Part shown: positions 34,861-48,384 of the stretch, in pieces
Numbering within the stretch: position 1 is the first letter of the stretch
How the letters are laid out: every line of letters starts with the position of its first letter
NCBI GenBank assembly: GCA_965178125.1
Contig: OZ237739.1
Location: forward strand, 930,001 to 994,000
From: Bilabrum cf. latius
Taxonomy: Eukaryota > Bigyra: Bicosoecida > Bigyra > Bicosoecida
Reading direction: 5' to 3'
DNA length: 64,000 bases
Program-made: the position numbers and the translations under genes
The notes under the pieces: generated by a model
Seen by the model: the letters and a program-made list of their open reading frames with translations, nothing else
Database searches by the model: none
Told to the model about the DNA's origin: nothing

Positions 34861-36342
34861 TCACACGAGATCGTGCTTCGACAGCCCAAGAGCTTTCCGC
34901 ACCCTCTCCTGTTCCCTGTCCGCCACCCGCTACAGAGCGGGGTTAGACTCCTCAAACTGGCCAAAGAACACGCCCACAGCACCATTCCGTTGCACGAGAT
35001 GCCGCCTAGGCCTCTGGGACCTCGCGATCTCCTCCCTCTGCGTTGCTCGGCGCCGGGTGCCGTCCCAATCCACCACCACGTGGTGCTGGTGGGCGCCCCG
35101 ATACCCAGTATCGCCCGCGGAAATGTCCTTGAATGCAAACCGAGAGGCGTGCTGCCCCCTCTCCTTGCGCGGGGGCACGTGTCCCTGCGGCAGGCGGGCG
35201 CCCATCCGGATGGCATTGCCCCTGTGCCTCAGCTTCGGGACGTAGTCATCGGGCAGCTGAGCGTCAGTCAGCAGCGCGGCCTCGAGACCCCAGCCCATGT
35301 CAGCTTCGTAGCCTCCCAGGGGCCCTTCCCCTCTCTCCTCGGCGGCCGCTGCCTCCGCTGCGTACTCCGAGTTGGACATGGAGTGCCCCGCGCTGTGACG
35401 AGTGCTCTGCCCGGGCCGGCCCCACGAGCCGGGCTTGAGCCTCTCCATGTACTCTGCGCCGTAGAGGTCAGAGAACAGCTGCTCCAGGTGTGGCGCGTGC
35501 AGGCCCCTCGCGATATACTCGGGTTCTAGGCGCTTCAGCGCGATGATGGCCGAGACCCTCTCGGGGGCGAGGCGGAACCGCTTGCCGAGCCGGTCAGCGC
35601 CCCAGTTCTTGTAGGCCCACAGGAAGTAGATCTGCTGGCGGATACCGGCAGGGACGTAAGGCTCTTGTTCGTAGTCCTCTGGTGTGTTGAGGTTGTCCTC
35701 AGTCAGCTGCTCGTTGTAGAACGAGTCCTCGTTGGAGTACTCGTCAAAGTCAGCGATCGACATGTCGTGGAACGCGCCACCGCTGTCAGCATCCCCGAAT
35801 CGCTAGCAGTACGCCTGGTGCTCAATGATATCTACGAGTGCAGCGCCGTGCTTCATGAATTCCTTGTCTTCGCGCAACTCTGGCAGCTATCGCAATTTCA
35901 AGTCTGCGATGGGTTCCAGATGCGGTCGAGCCTACCTGTACGGCACACCATCTGATTCGGCATTCTCCCATTGACCTTCGTACCACAGACCAAGAGCACG
36001 CTCCTCAGCCTCCTCAAAATGTTCTGCCGTAACCTCTGGCACCTTATAATCATCCCCACCGTCCTCATCATCGTAGCCCGTTGCTTCCTCGCCAGCCGCC
36101 GCAGCATCGTCTGCCGCGGCGGCACTAAGCGCCCTACGTGACAGCTTCAATCCATTAAAACTATGGCTACTTTCAATTCCCTCCCTGGTAATCCTACCAT
36201 GGCGCATACGGTGATTAACACAGTTGCAACAAGCTCCAGTACTCGAGTACCCTCTCGCAACTCTAGAGGAAGTCTTAGCGAGCCACGATCGACGAATTCC
36301 CGTGGAAATACAGCTAAATTTCTCAAAACGACTTCTTAACAT
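34861..36342 (-). CDS. Probable mitochondrial ribosomal/regulator protein (Bot1/mS45-like)
   Basis: Single frame on the minus strand, 493 residues, ATG 36342, TGA at 34863-34861, with TAGs at 35934, 35889, 35805 and 34932. The N terminus, MLRSRFEKFSCISTGIRRSW, is rich in Arg and Ser without acidic residues, a good matrix-targeting presequence. An Ala/Asp-rich linker follows. The conserved core reads YVPAGIRQQIYFLWAYKNWG then RLAPERVSAIIALKRLEPEY: a short helical segment feeding a helix-turn-helix-like helix. I associate this pattern with the eukaryotic mitochondrial regulator protein family (Bot1/mS45 of the small mitoribosomal subunit). The C-terminal region is basic (RRRATQREEIARSQRPRRHL). 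The family call is from memory of the motif only. Confidence 0.5.
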
Positions 36343-36682
36343 GGTGAGTAACGGCAATTTCTCTCAGTATGATGGAAGGAAGTCGAGTTGGGGGCATCGT
36401 CAAAAGTGCACGCTATTGCCCATGAAATTAAGATCGCGAGAGCAAGACGTGCGGACGGCCCATTGCCTATTACATTGAAATAACTGAGGAAGCTGGAATT
36501 CGAACGGATCCAAGTGACCAAAGTTATTTATTTCTCTTGCAAACTCGAAGGAAGACTGCTGAAGTTGGCTGGCGCCAGTGATTTTGGACTGCGACCTATT
36601 TCGCTTTACTACAAAGGCCCGTTTCACTGCTCTTACGGAGATTCAGGCATAGTCTAGCTACGCATCTGACAAAGTTACCATT
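36343..36682. promoter_or_regulatory. Divergent intergenic region, 340 bp
   Basis: This spacer lies between the ATG of the mitochondrial protein gene (minus) and the ATG of the giant KOW-like gene (plus). It is AT-richer than the flanking exons and contains no coding frame I trust. It presumably carries both promoters; no recognisable TATA box or named motif was identified. Confidence 0.4.
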
Positions 36683-39600
36683 ATGTCGTTGTAGCTTGGT
36701 GATAGAGTCCGGGTCCTTCCTCCTAAAGGCTCGGTGGAGCCCAGCGTGAGTTATTCAGCTCGGCCTTGCTGCATCACCCAGACATCGGATGGTCTTGTTG
36801 ACAGCTACATTGCATTATGTAAGCCTCGCTCCCTCCAATTGTCTCGCAGGATTCTCTTGGGGATGTAGGTGTGGTCACTGAAGTGCCGAAGTCACCTTCT
36901 GAACATTATTGCGTGCGTCTTCGCACTGCTGGAAGCCAGTCTGGCGAAGATCACATCGCAAAATTAAAATTTGATCGTCTGTAGCGCCTTAGCCCAGACC
37001 TGCGCGGGACTGATGCCGAAGGAGGCGATTCGGCTGCAGCCAGCTCTGATGCATCCGCCGTCGCACTGCGGGCCCCGAAAGGAGCTTCGAAATTGGGAAG
37101 GAGGCAGCGGTCGAACTCGCAAGCCTCTTCCGGATCTCGTGGCAGCAGAAGCCGCAGAGCCTCCGTGGACCGCACATCTCGGCATGCGAGGGAGGAGGCG
37201 CCGCCTGGAGGCGGCCGTGGTGCTGGTTCCGCTGGCGCCGCGAGAGGGGCACCCGGCGGATCAGGCTCTGCCCAAGCAGCTGCTAGTGGCGCCGTGAAAT
37301 CTGGGACTGCTGGCCTGGGCAAAGCCGGAAGCGGTGGCAAGGCAGCGAAAGCTGGTAGCGGTCGTGGCTCCGGGGATGATGGCGGGGACGACGATGACGA
37401 GGACGAGGACACGACCCCCGAACAGCGCAAAGCCAGGCAGCAGATCGGCAGTCTGGTGAAAGTCACCAAGGGTGACCGACAGGGCCAGGTCGGCTTCATC
37501 GAAAAGGCGCACCCTGGTGACGACGGGCGCTGGCTGGTCTTCACTGTGAGGCTGGGCGGTGAAAGGGTGAGGCTTCACAAGAGGGTCTTCAGGCACACGA
37601 GCAAACATGGAGACCTGCAGGCAGCCCTAGACGCATCCGCCGCCGCTGGTTCGGTTGATGGTCCTTCAATTCAAAGCCCGTCGTCGGGGGCAGCCCACTC
37701 CCCCAAGCATGCCAGGCAGGGTGGCATCATGAATGGGAGGAATGTGGCGGACAGTGGTGGTGCACTGTCTGCTGCCTCTTCCTCGTCATCTTCGGCAGCC
37801 GCTGAGAGTGCTCCGCAGCCATCAGCTGGCGCATCGGCACCAGCCGAGCGTATGAGCACGAGCTCTGGCAGCTCGGGCCGTCCACAGCCAGTTGAAGACC
37901 CCAGCAATCCTGCCATGTCAGCGGCAGAAGCTGAGGCCGCATCGCTCCGCCTTGCTGCGGAGCTGCAGGCAATGGAAAGGCGTACGTCAGGAAGGAGACG
38001 AAGGACGGCCCACCGCTCCGGAGACGGCATGTCGGGCTCCCTCGCAGGCAGCACCGACGCAGGGGATGCCCGGTCTGTCAGCACGGCGGGGACGAGGATC
38101 GACGCGGCGGACCGGGCATCCGTCCTTGGGGCGCAACCAGCTGATGACCGATCGGTGGCGGCTGCAGCTGGTGGAGCCGCCACACTGCCAAGAGGGCCGG
38201 AATCGAGCAGCGGCGGCACGAGCCGGGCAGAGGCCCCCCACGCCAAGCCAAGCAAACCTAAGGCACCAGATAGCGCTGCGAAATCTAAGGTCCGATCCGG
38301 CGATGGAGCAGCTCCAAAACTTTCCGCCGCAGCCAGCCAGAAGTCTGCCAGAGTAAAAGACAGGAAGCGTGCTCTCACGGGAGACCAGTGGATCGGGCAA
38401 CAAGTCGCTGTGGTAAGCACTGGGCAGGAAGGCAGAGTCACAGGCAGCGGGCACGGCTTTTTCCACGTGGAATTTGCTGATGGCACCGCAAGGAAGTTCC
38501 GCAAGGCCCAGCTTTCTGTAGTTGGAGACATAGAGGCTGCTGCTTCCAAGCCACCTCACGCGAGCAAGGCCAAGCAGGCCAGCCAGCAGTCCAGCAAAGC
38601 ATCAAAGTCGAAGCAAACAGAGCCTTCAGGCAAGAACCGGTCGAAGGGCTCGCGCGCTGCGTCATCTTCAAGCTCAGCTACAGACGCTTTGGCAGGATCA
38701 GACACCGCTGCCGGGGAAGCCCCGCCCGCACACTCAGGCAAAGGGCTAACTTCGAGCGGTAGGAACACTCCGAAGCGCCGAGAGAGCCTTGAGGGAGCCG
38801 AAATGGTCGCCAAAATGGCCCTGAAGTCTGCTGGAGACTCCAAAGCGGGCGGCGCGGGGTCCAGGCTCCGCAGTCGGCTCGCGGCTCTGGGTGAAGGGGT
38901 GCAGCAGGAGCTGTCGAGGAAGTCCAGGGCTGGCTCTCTCACCGACGCTGGCCAGAATAGCCACTCTGAGGCGCCTTCGAACGCTGCTGGGGGTACAAGT
39001 GACAATGACGATAATGATGGTGATGGTGATGGCAATGAAGACTAGTAGCGAGACACTGCCGACGTGGCGATTGCTGCCCCGCCAGTACCGGACCGCCCTG
39101 CTGCTGCGTCCAGGTCAAAGTCAAAGAAGGGCAAGCATGGTTCCTCTAAGCGCCGCAAGGGGGGTAAGGGAGGCACCTCTAGCAAGCAATCTGCCAATCC
39201 GCCCCAAGGACTCAGAAGTGAAGCCGAGGCGCAGGCTCAGTCAAGTGCTGTTGAGCCTTCGTCAAACAGGCCCAACCTTCGAATCCAGGCAGACGGGTGG
39301 CAGTCAGAGGACTCTTCTGCAGCAGAAGCAAGTGGGAGCTCGGCTACAGATACACCAGCAGCTGCAAAGACTCCGAAAACGCCGCTGGCGACCGACGCTG
39401 CCAGAGGTGGTCGCAAGCGGCCTCGGCGTGCTGCAGCTGTGAGTGCCTCCCAGGCGCTGGCGGGGCAAACCCCGATGGCGGATGAGAACGGGGAGGATGA
39501 AGAATAGCTGCCGCTGGCAACAGGTGCGAGGGGTGCTTTGAAGCAACCAAGTGCCGCGGTCCGTCAGTCTAGCGGCTACGGGTCGATCGGAGGGCAGCAG

Positions 39601-42600
39601 GCTCAGCGGTCGCTCATGCAAAAGATGGGCGGACAGGGCGCGGCGCGAGCCGTATCTGCCGGCAGCAGAGTGGCTCGCCAGCCTTCGGTCACGATACAGC
39701 CGATTGCGACCACCTTCGATGCGCCTAGTGCGTCGTCGGGCCGGCAATCTGCCTAGAGGAGCGCATCGCAGAGGTCTCGCTCTGATGCTGCACCGCTGCC
39801 GCCTACCACTCCAGCGACCGTGTACGCCAACAGCGATGATGAGACTAGCTACGGCAGGGATGCGGAGGCATCGTCACAGAGCAGTCGCAAGCGCCGGCGG
39901 ATGGAGAGGGAGAGGCGCGCGATGGCTCGTGCCACCGACCAGGGCGTGGCCCGGGTGAACAAGATGCTGGCACACCAGGAACGAATTCGGCAGGCGGTGC
40001 AGCGCGCTAAAGATTGGTACGCCAAGGAAGGACGTCCCAACATCGGACACTTCAAGAGGAGGCTTGACCTGCCCTCGCTGGACGAGCTCTAGGTGGACTT
40101 TGAGGACTGGAAGCTGGAGGCAGGGGAGGCAGTGGCTGCCGCTAGGGAGGTCGTGGCGGAGCAAGTCGCTGCCCTCGAGGCGGAGGGAGTAGCCATTGGG
40201 CTGCGCGAGCTGTCCAGCGATGACATTTCCTAGCAGCACGGCTCGAGCAACCCCGATGACCCACTTGCAGACCCCGTGTCTCTGGTTCGCGTCGCGTCCT
40301 TGATGGAGCCTCAGGACGCGCTCGACGTGGGAACCCCCACACCCAAGACGCCGTCCAAGGCAGCGGTTGGGGGTGTGCAGAGGAAGCACAAGGCATACGG
40401 CGGGGCGCTCAAGGGGCCTCTGCCACCCATAGTGCCTGAGCTCGCATCGTCCTCGTCACAGCGGTCTGCCTCTGGTGTGTCGGCTGTGCTATCCCGGCTG
40501 GGGGCGCACTAGAAAGAGGTGTGGCTGCAGCGCCGGAGTACTATCATCCACAGCGCCGTCGCTGCTGCTGAGGCCGCAGCCCTATCCGCCTGCCTATCGA
40601 TGCGCTCTACGGGCTACTAGCCCGGTGAGTATGCAATTTCATGCGCGCAGTAGGAAGCAGTGAAGCCAGCGCTGAAAGCGGCCGAAACCGCCGCCCGCGC
40701 GGTTCTGCTAGGCCAAGGAGCGGTTGATATGCTTTACGGACCAGAGGCTGCAAGGAGCTTGATGTCACTTCCAAGGGAAGTGGCCGTCGATGGCTATGCG
40801 TACAGTCATGGGCGCAAATCCGACCCGGCTTCGCGGGGTTAGGGGGCCATGGAAGGCATGGCTGGACCTGACGGGATTGCCTCGTTACTGCAGACTGCGG
40901 TCGCACCGAGCGTGCTGACCCATACGCTCCGAGGCTGCGGCTGGACTCCTCGGTTTGCTGACGACGATGAGGCTGCGCAGGCGGCTGAGGCCGTTGGTGG
41001 GCAGGAACCCACCGACCGAGAGATCGCAAAGGTGGCCAAACAAGCGCGAGCGATGGACGTGTATGGGGCGCGATCTGCTAGCGCAATCCATTCTGAGGTG
41101 CTGCGCACCCGCCTACAGAGGTACAACGACACGGTCGTGGGTTCTGCTGTCGCGCCTCTGTTGGAGGAGCCCTCTGCCAAGGGCAGTGATAATGATGAGG
41201 GCGGAGATGGCGACGGCGAGGATGATGACCCAGTCGAGCCGACCGCCACCATCCAACCAGTAGCGCTCGCCATCGATCTTGCCAGCGGGGAGGGCCGCCC
41301 CAGAGACCCGTTCGCCACGGATCCCATCACGGCCACGGGCGCGCCCCAGTTCGCTTCCCTTACAGAGGCACTCCTGGCAGCCGATACGGCGAATGCCGTC
41401 AACCGCCCGACAAAGCCTGTGATGCACTGGCGGCTGGGCAGCCATCGACTAGACCGCGCAATCGCCCTCGCCCGCGGAATCCCGCTGGCGGAGGAGGACG
41501 CTTCGTCCGACGAAGAGGATAGCGATGAAGAGGTGCACGATCCAAGAGAGAACCCGCTCCATGCTTTGGGCGATTCTTCAAACGGTAGCAGCACAACCTC
41601 GCCCGGCGGCGCCAAGGTGCCTGCCTCAACGCTGAGTGCCAAGCACTTTGGAGCAGCTGCATCTCGTCACTCCGACCGCAGCAGCCACGGACTGAAGGAC
41701 GTGCCGTGGCACGTGTGGCAGCGGCATGCGAGAGGAAAGAAGGGTTACGGCGCCGTCAGCCGCTGGGATGAGACCTGGCAGTACAAGCAAGGTGAGCGAC
41801 CAGCTTTGGAGCCGGGCTCGGAACCTTGGGTATTTGGTGCCAGGCCGCTGGGAACAGCAGGCGAGTACCTGGCCTTAGCGGCTGCGCAGGAGCGAGCAGC
41901 CCTCCACCAGGGCAGGAAGCGACTGCGGGCCTAGCACGGCGGGCTTCCGTCGGCTGGAGGTATGCTTCCTGCCGCAGATGCAGAGGAACTCTCTCCTCTG
42001 CAGGCTGAGGCCGACGCTGTCGCGCACCTTGACGACGGCGAGCTGGATCGCCAGGCGCCTGAACGAGGCACCGCTCCGGCCCTGACGCCTGCTGCTGCGG
42101 GACCTCTAGGCAGCGATCCTTTCGGAGTGCACGGCGCTGATGCGTTCGGAGGGGCGGCAAAATCTAGGGAGAGAGACTGGAACACTCTCCCGACGATGGG
42201 GGCTCCTTCGCTCGCAGGAGCCCAGTGCGCGGCGTGCGGATTCCAAAAGGAGACCGAGACTGACCATTGCTGGAATGAGGACTGCCCGCTGTGCCCCCTC
42301 TCCTCGAACAGAGGAGAGGCTGCAGCAGCCACGGCGCAGACCACATCGGGGCCAGAAGCAGTTGCCGGTGCAAAGTCACAGGTAGGCAGCGCTGGGCTCC
42401 GCGCCTTTGCTGCAGCTGTTGCGGCTGCTGAGGCCTGGGAGCCAGTCGAGCCGTCTTCCGCCCCACCCAAGAAGACCAAGGGCAGGCGTAGAGGCAGCAG
42501 CGCCTCGGACAATGGCATGTCCTCTGGCCGATCCACGCGAAACAGCGAGCAAGGGAGAGCAAATGCGGCACGACAGGCGGCCGCTCACGTCCTTGCGCAG

Positions 42601-45600
42601 ATCGGTGCGGCGGGTGCCGGCAAAGCTGCGGCAGACATGCTGGTGTCCATGGGACCCCAGGCAGGCTCGAAGAATGCCACTCGGCAGAATGAAGGCTGGA
42701 CTTATGGTGTGGTCGGCGGCTAGGCGGTTGATGCTGGGCTGCACACGGAAAGTGGCGGCGCGGTAGCCACGTCAACAAGCGGTACTGACGCTTCTGCGGA
42801 GCCCACCGGAGGGTCATCGTTGCCGGGCGACCGGGGTGCTGCTGCTGATGCCTCTCGCATGGACACCAGCTGGGCCTATGCTCTAGTGCAAGCTGCCAGC
42901 GGGCTGGAGGTCAGGCACGCTTCTCTGGCCGCGCTGGCCGCTGCCACCGCCCGCGTGCTGTCATCCGAGCTGACACATGGCACTGCAGCGGAGGCTGGCA
43001 TCACCGCGTGCACCACGAGGCAGCCAGGCGCCGCTACCGAATCCAAGGAAAGCGAACCCGAGGCAGGGAAGTCCGATCACAAGAGCTGCGCGGCGAGCAC
43101 GCCGGCTGCGAGCAGGTGCGCGGGCCTGCTTGCATCGCTGGGACTCAAGGGGCACCAAGCTGCCGCGCTTGCAACCCGATTGGGATCCAGCGTATCGCAG
43201 GGGATGGGGGCGGCGATCGCGCTCGAGGCTCTGCTGGACTCTCGGACTGCGTGCGAGCTAGCGGGTGTGACGTGTGGTGATGCGAGAGCGTGGTGGGTGA
43301 GGGAACAGGAGCGGCCCGATCTCGAGCTCGACCTCAAGGCCAGCGTGCATGGAGGTGCGGCATGGGCGCGAACGGCAGGTGGGGCGTGGAGGGCCAAGCT
43401 GCCTGCCGGCGAATCAGCTGCCCTCGCCGCTCTCACTGTGCCGCGGCGCCGGCTGCGTGGCCAGCCGATGCTGGAGGGTTGGAGGCCGGTCGTATCGGAT
43501 GCTGCGCTGAAGCAGCTTGACAAGGAGGAGGAAGATGCTGTGCGAGGGAGACACGGCCGCATATCGGCAGGCGCGACGGATGCGCCGCCCGCCGCCGGGA
43601 CCAAGCGATCTAGAGAGCAAAGAGACGCAGAAGCGCAGCAGGCCTCGGAGGATCGCGTTGCGGGCATTCTCGGCGACCTGCCATCGGTTGCCCGCACCCA
43701 CCGGCGAGGGACAGTGAGGCCGCGGCTCATGCAGCACGCCGAGTGGGTCGCGGTGGATGAGGCCTGCAGGGACGTGTTCGCGCGGGAATACGATTACGCC
43801 GCTACGCACAACGGCGGTTGCCCGGCTCCTCCGCTGCTGCACAGCACCAGAGACGGTATCGTGGACGAGCTCTGGGAAAGGCGCCGGGGTGCCCTTGCTG
43901 AGGGTCCTGCTGGTGCTTCGCAACCATTCGGCACAGCTGGGCAGAGCGCCAGCGCCAAGGCCTCGTCTGGAGGCAGTGCGCCGCTCTCATCATCCTGGGA
44001 ACATGTTTCTCTGGGCCTCCCTGAGACCAGCGTGCCTCACCGCGGCGATGCCGTTGATGAACTCAAGGCAAGCGATGGGGGACTGGCCAGCGCGCCCCCA
44101 AGCGGCGTGGTCATCCCCGTCGCCAACTCGAGGGAGGCCTCTCTCCTGATATGGGAAGGCGGCGCGAGCCTGTCGGCAGAGAGAAAGGATGGAAGCGCCG
44201 TACGTGCGCCGGCCGGGTCCACCACGATGCGAAAAGCGGACCGACACGAAGATGCTGGCGTGGCGGTGGCAGACGACCTGCGAAGGGACCCGCTAGCCAT
44301 GAGACCAGGACCGGTCACGGTGCTGCCATCCTTCCATGAAGTAAGGCGGCAGGTCTTCCGACGCGCCGTGACAGCGCTGCGGATTACAAGGCTGCAGCAC
44401 GGCTGGGCCGTGCAGCAGTGCTTGACGGAAGGACAGCCCCTGCCTAGCTGCCCGTACAGGACTGTGGAGCCAGAGCACATCCGTTTCCGAGAATGGGCGG
44501 AGCTGGCCGTCCGTAGGGCCGCCAAGGCCGGATCGATCCCTGCGGGTACTGTTCGAGATGCTGTCGCGAAGGCTGCTGGTTCCGTCGCTTTGCCGTGGAG
44601 CACCTCGTCATAGAGCAACGATTCCGGCACAGCAAGAGGCCGAGGGGCTGCCACTGATGGGAGCTTCGAACGTGTCTTGGAGTCATTTCGGGCGTGGATG
44701 GTGATCGGCCCGCCACCAGAGAGTGATGACGAGGACGGCTTGCCCGAGCCCGTCTGGAACGACGGTGCCGGAGAGGACCTGCCGTCACGACCTGACTGCG
44801 AGGTCTACGCCAGGCACGCCCCGCCGCCCGACCTGTCCTACATTCGGGCTGCCATCTGGGGCTTGCCTCTCCCTGTGCACTCTTTGCTGACGCTGCCGCA
44901 GTCGCAGGGCGGATTCGGCTGGAAGGCACCGGCAGCTGCAACGGCAACTGGACTTGGGTCTGGAAGCAGCGCCCGGCGGAGCCCAAGTCCCACTATCGGC
45001 GAAGACGACATGGCTGCAAAGGCCCTTGTTGGTGTCATGAGCGACCGCACCATGGCCAGGCGACGCACGCAGGGGTGGTCCAACAGCTCGGTGCACCCCT
45101 TGGCTGGCTTCGCGAACGTGATGCTAGGAGATGCAGGTGACTCGGGCAGCGCATCCTCCTCGAGCACGGCGGACGGGCAACCCTCCAGCGTGTTTGACAA
45201 GCAGGAAGCCGCAGGTGACCTGTTGTCGCCTCGGGCAGCCTTCGTGGCGATGAAGCAGGCGAGCGCGCCGGCGCATGACGCTGATTTCGGCGACCTCCTG
45301 GCACCCCTGCTTGAGATGCGGCTGCCGTTGGCTGCTCCTGCGCTCCCCGGCCACATGCACTTCTTCCTGCGGCCCACTGAGGCCCAGCTGACGGCCTTCA
45401 GCTCATCCAACAAGGGCATTCGGAAGCTGCTTCAGCGCCTGCCGCCCCCATTCTCTGGAGCGAGCGCGCTGGCGTCTGCGTCAGCGCCCGAAGCAGCCGC
45501 GTTTCACGGGCCCCCAGGCAGATACAGGCCAGGAACGAAGGCCAGGCCTCTGCAGGGCTTGGTACCGCAACCGCCGGCGCACGCCGCCCTTGCCGCTGGG

Positions 45601-48384
45601 CACGATCCTGCGGGCGGCCCAATGACGGTGCTATCTGTGCCCCGTGGAACTGTCAAGTCTTCGAGAGCGGCGCAGCACGGCGGGCCGCGCGGCATCCCGC
45701 CTACTGCTCACGCTGCAGCTGCGGCCTCCCTGGTGCTGGCCTCTGAGGCTGCGGCTGCTGCTGAGCGGGCCGGCCTCACGCTGACCAAAGATGATGACTC
45801 GCTCTCAATGCTGCCGGACAACCCCCGCTATGTAGCGGCTGCTCAAGCCGGCCACGTTGGCGGTGGTCCCGCCGTGACTCCGCAGCAGAGCTCGCAGCTG
45901 CTCCGGGCCGCGAGGCAGCAGGCAGAGCAGCTCCACGAAGAGTACCAGATTACGATGATACCCACACTGCAGGATGGCTCGAGCAACCCTCATTACGACC
46001 CCTCTCGCCGGCTGCCCAGGCCCCGCCAGCCGCTCGAGGTGCTGGAGGAGGAGGCAGCAAAAGCAGTTACGAACGATTTTTCCGGCGTGCCGCGTGGTCA
46101 TCAGCGCAGTCATCAGCGCGAGAATCAGACGTGGACTGGGGGACGACTCGAGCCAGACGCGAGCAGCGACCCGCTGGGCGGAGGTCTTTCGGTGCTGCAT
46201 GTCGCTGCAGGTGAGACACCCGGACCGGATGGTGGTACGCAAGACTCGGATGGCAGCAGCACCGATGGAGCCAATCCAAAGAACGGACATGGCAGCGACA
46301 CTCGCGTTGCCCTGCTGCATGCCCGTCTTCTGGAGGCCCAGAATGCGGATCGCCAAGAAGTAGGCTCCGACCGGCAGACAAGCTCCAACTCGTCCGCATC
46401 TCGCCTGCCGGCGTCAAGCTCATCTAGTGCTAGCAGCGCGAACGCGTCAGCCAAAGCAGCGTCACACCCAGTAGCAAGTGCACTTGCACCGCAGTAGGAT
46501 GCAATCATGTCTTGGGGCCGGGGCTAGCCGGAGCGTGCTCACTTCAACCTACTGGGTGCAGGTTTAACGCGTGTGTATGCCCCCGAGGCTTCAAGAAACG
46601 GCTTTGAAGTTTCGAAAGTTCTTCAGGATACCGACGCGGATGGGTCAGTTGGGTCGCCCAGGCTAAACGGGCGGAGTAACTCTGATACCCGCAGCTACTC
46701 TAGCTCTGCTTCTGGACCGTCAGACCTAGCTGCAGAATCGGCACGGCGCTTGCGAGGCATGCAGGATGCCGCGCGGCTGCCGGGGAACGGCGCGGGGACA
46801 GGCGCCAACAGCGCCGTCTCGCGACTCGCGATCGACGCTCCGGTCCACGTGCTCGGCTCACAGCGAGCACCTAGAGACCCGTGGCACCCCTCTGCGGCTG
46901 GGCGTACGACGGTACCGTTCGTCCTCCCTTTCAAGCCCGAGCTGCCTGCTGCCTTGCAGGAGCTGCCGGCCATGCCTGCGCTGCTCAAGGATGACTCCAA
47001 CGTGGATCCCTCCATCATGCTCTCTTACGCAAGGACAAAGTACGGCAGCTCCGGTGCGGAGCTTCGGGCCCTCCACAAGCGCATCACTGAACGAGCAGGG
47101 AGGAGGCACGGGCGGAGACAAGCCCGGTCGCCGGAGTACTTTGACGCCGAGCAGCGTCAGGACGAAACGCTCTCCGGAGGGGCACCGGGGCACCCCACAG
47201 CGAGCCTGACTACCCCTGCGGCGGCTGGAGCCGTGGCTGGCAGCGGGGTCGGGGTGGATGCAGCTGGTGGATTGTCGGGTGCCTCGTTGTCTGCCCGTGG
47301 CACGGGTGAGGGACCGGTGTCTTCGGACGGGCATGGCACTGGCGAGGGTTGGCTGGGCCGGCATGTGCGCTCGTGGGCATCGGAAATCGATGCTGTGAAT
47401 CGGCATGGCATTGAAATCGCGCTGTCTGCGTCAGAAGAAAGCACCAAGGGGGGCGGCGGGAGTGGCGCTGCGGCGTCCTCGTCTGCGTCTGCGTCTGTGT
47501 CCTCGTCATCTGCCAGAGGCAGAGAGCAATTGGTGGCAGGGCTGGACTTGCCTCACCCTGATGAGGCCGCAGCGGCCCTGTTGCTTGCAACCAGCCGGAA
47601 GGAGCTTTCTTTGGAAGAGGCCACGGTGTCCAGGCAGGGTGCACTCGATCTCCTGGCGGAAGGGCACGCAAGGGGGCTCAAGAAGTTTCTCAAGGAGTGC
47701 AGGAAGCGGCGCAGGGCATCCATGCTGTCTGAGGCAGAGGACGTTGAGGGCAGCGCCGCGTTTAAGAAGAGTGGCAGTGGTGCGGGTGGGGACAAGGGCG
47801 AGGGTCCGCCCAGCAAGAAGGCGAGGTCTAGCTCCGAAAAGAGCGGGTAGACGAACAGAAACTCCTCGCAAATACCCGAGAGGGATGCGGGCATACCCAG
47901 TGAGGTCGGGAACGGCGTGGACGGTGGTGGAAGGCTCGCAAGCGAGGGCAAGGCCCAAGTTACAGGAGGCGTGGAGGAGGACGACACCCCAGAAGACAAA
48001 GGGTTCGAGGAGATGTCCAACAATGCGGCTCGTGGGGCCCCGCCCGGGTGGATAACCACCGCGGATGACCACGGCGAGGCCAAGCACTACTTTTTCCCGG
48101 GCGATGGGACTCGCGTGTGCACCTTGTCCGAGGGGCCCCACGCCTTTGTTCTTCGCATGCCTGCAATCCAAGACCCCGAGGTGGAGGAGGGTCCTCCTTA
48201 GGATCACGATGTGGATGCTGGAGTAGCTCGCGCCAGTGCAGAAGCCTAGGCTCGATTCCTGCGTGAGCGGTAGGTGCCGCAAGATGGAACCATGGGCAGC
48301 GCTGCGTCTGCGATGTCGTACGGCTTTCAAACGGGTGCGCTTCAACCGGGGCAAGGCAACGAGCAAATGCATAGATTCGGGTGA
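36683..48384 (+). CDS. Giant low-complexity protein with KOW/Tudor-like modules and a Cys-rich cluster
   Basis: Two exons, 36683-36745 and 36850-48384 (104-nt intron, phase 0); 3865 residues, TGA stop, about 20 in-frame TAGs including two in tandem at 39043-39048. The start MSL-TAG-LGDRVRVLPPKGSV and the region after the intron (DVGVVTEVP) form a small beta-barrel like KOW/Tudor/CAP-Gly modules. Similar modules recur at about 37440-37610 (IGSLVKVTKGDRQGQVGFIE) and 38390-38530 (WIGQQVAVVSTGQEGRVTG). A Cys-rich motif CAACG...DHCWNEDCPLC lies near 42228-42297. Helical segments with conserved-looking Trp and Arg occur at 39900-40220, 43700-43900 and 44330-44560. A WW-like PPGWITTADDHGEAKHYFF lies near 48042. 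The rest is Ser/Ala/Gly-rich. A nucleic-acid, chromatin or cytoskeletal scaffold is possible; I do not recognise the family. Confidence 0.6.

Noticed and set aside
37093-39045. Calling the N-terminal modules of the giant gene true CAP-Gly domains
   Set aside because: They lack the GKNDG-like signature that is visible in the zinc-finger/CAP-Gly gene; KOW/Tudor-like is the safer description.
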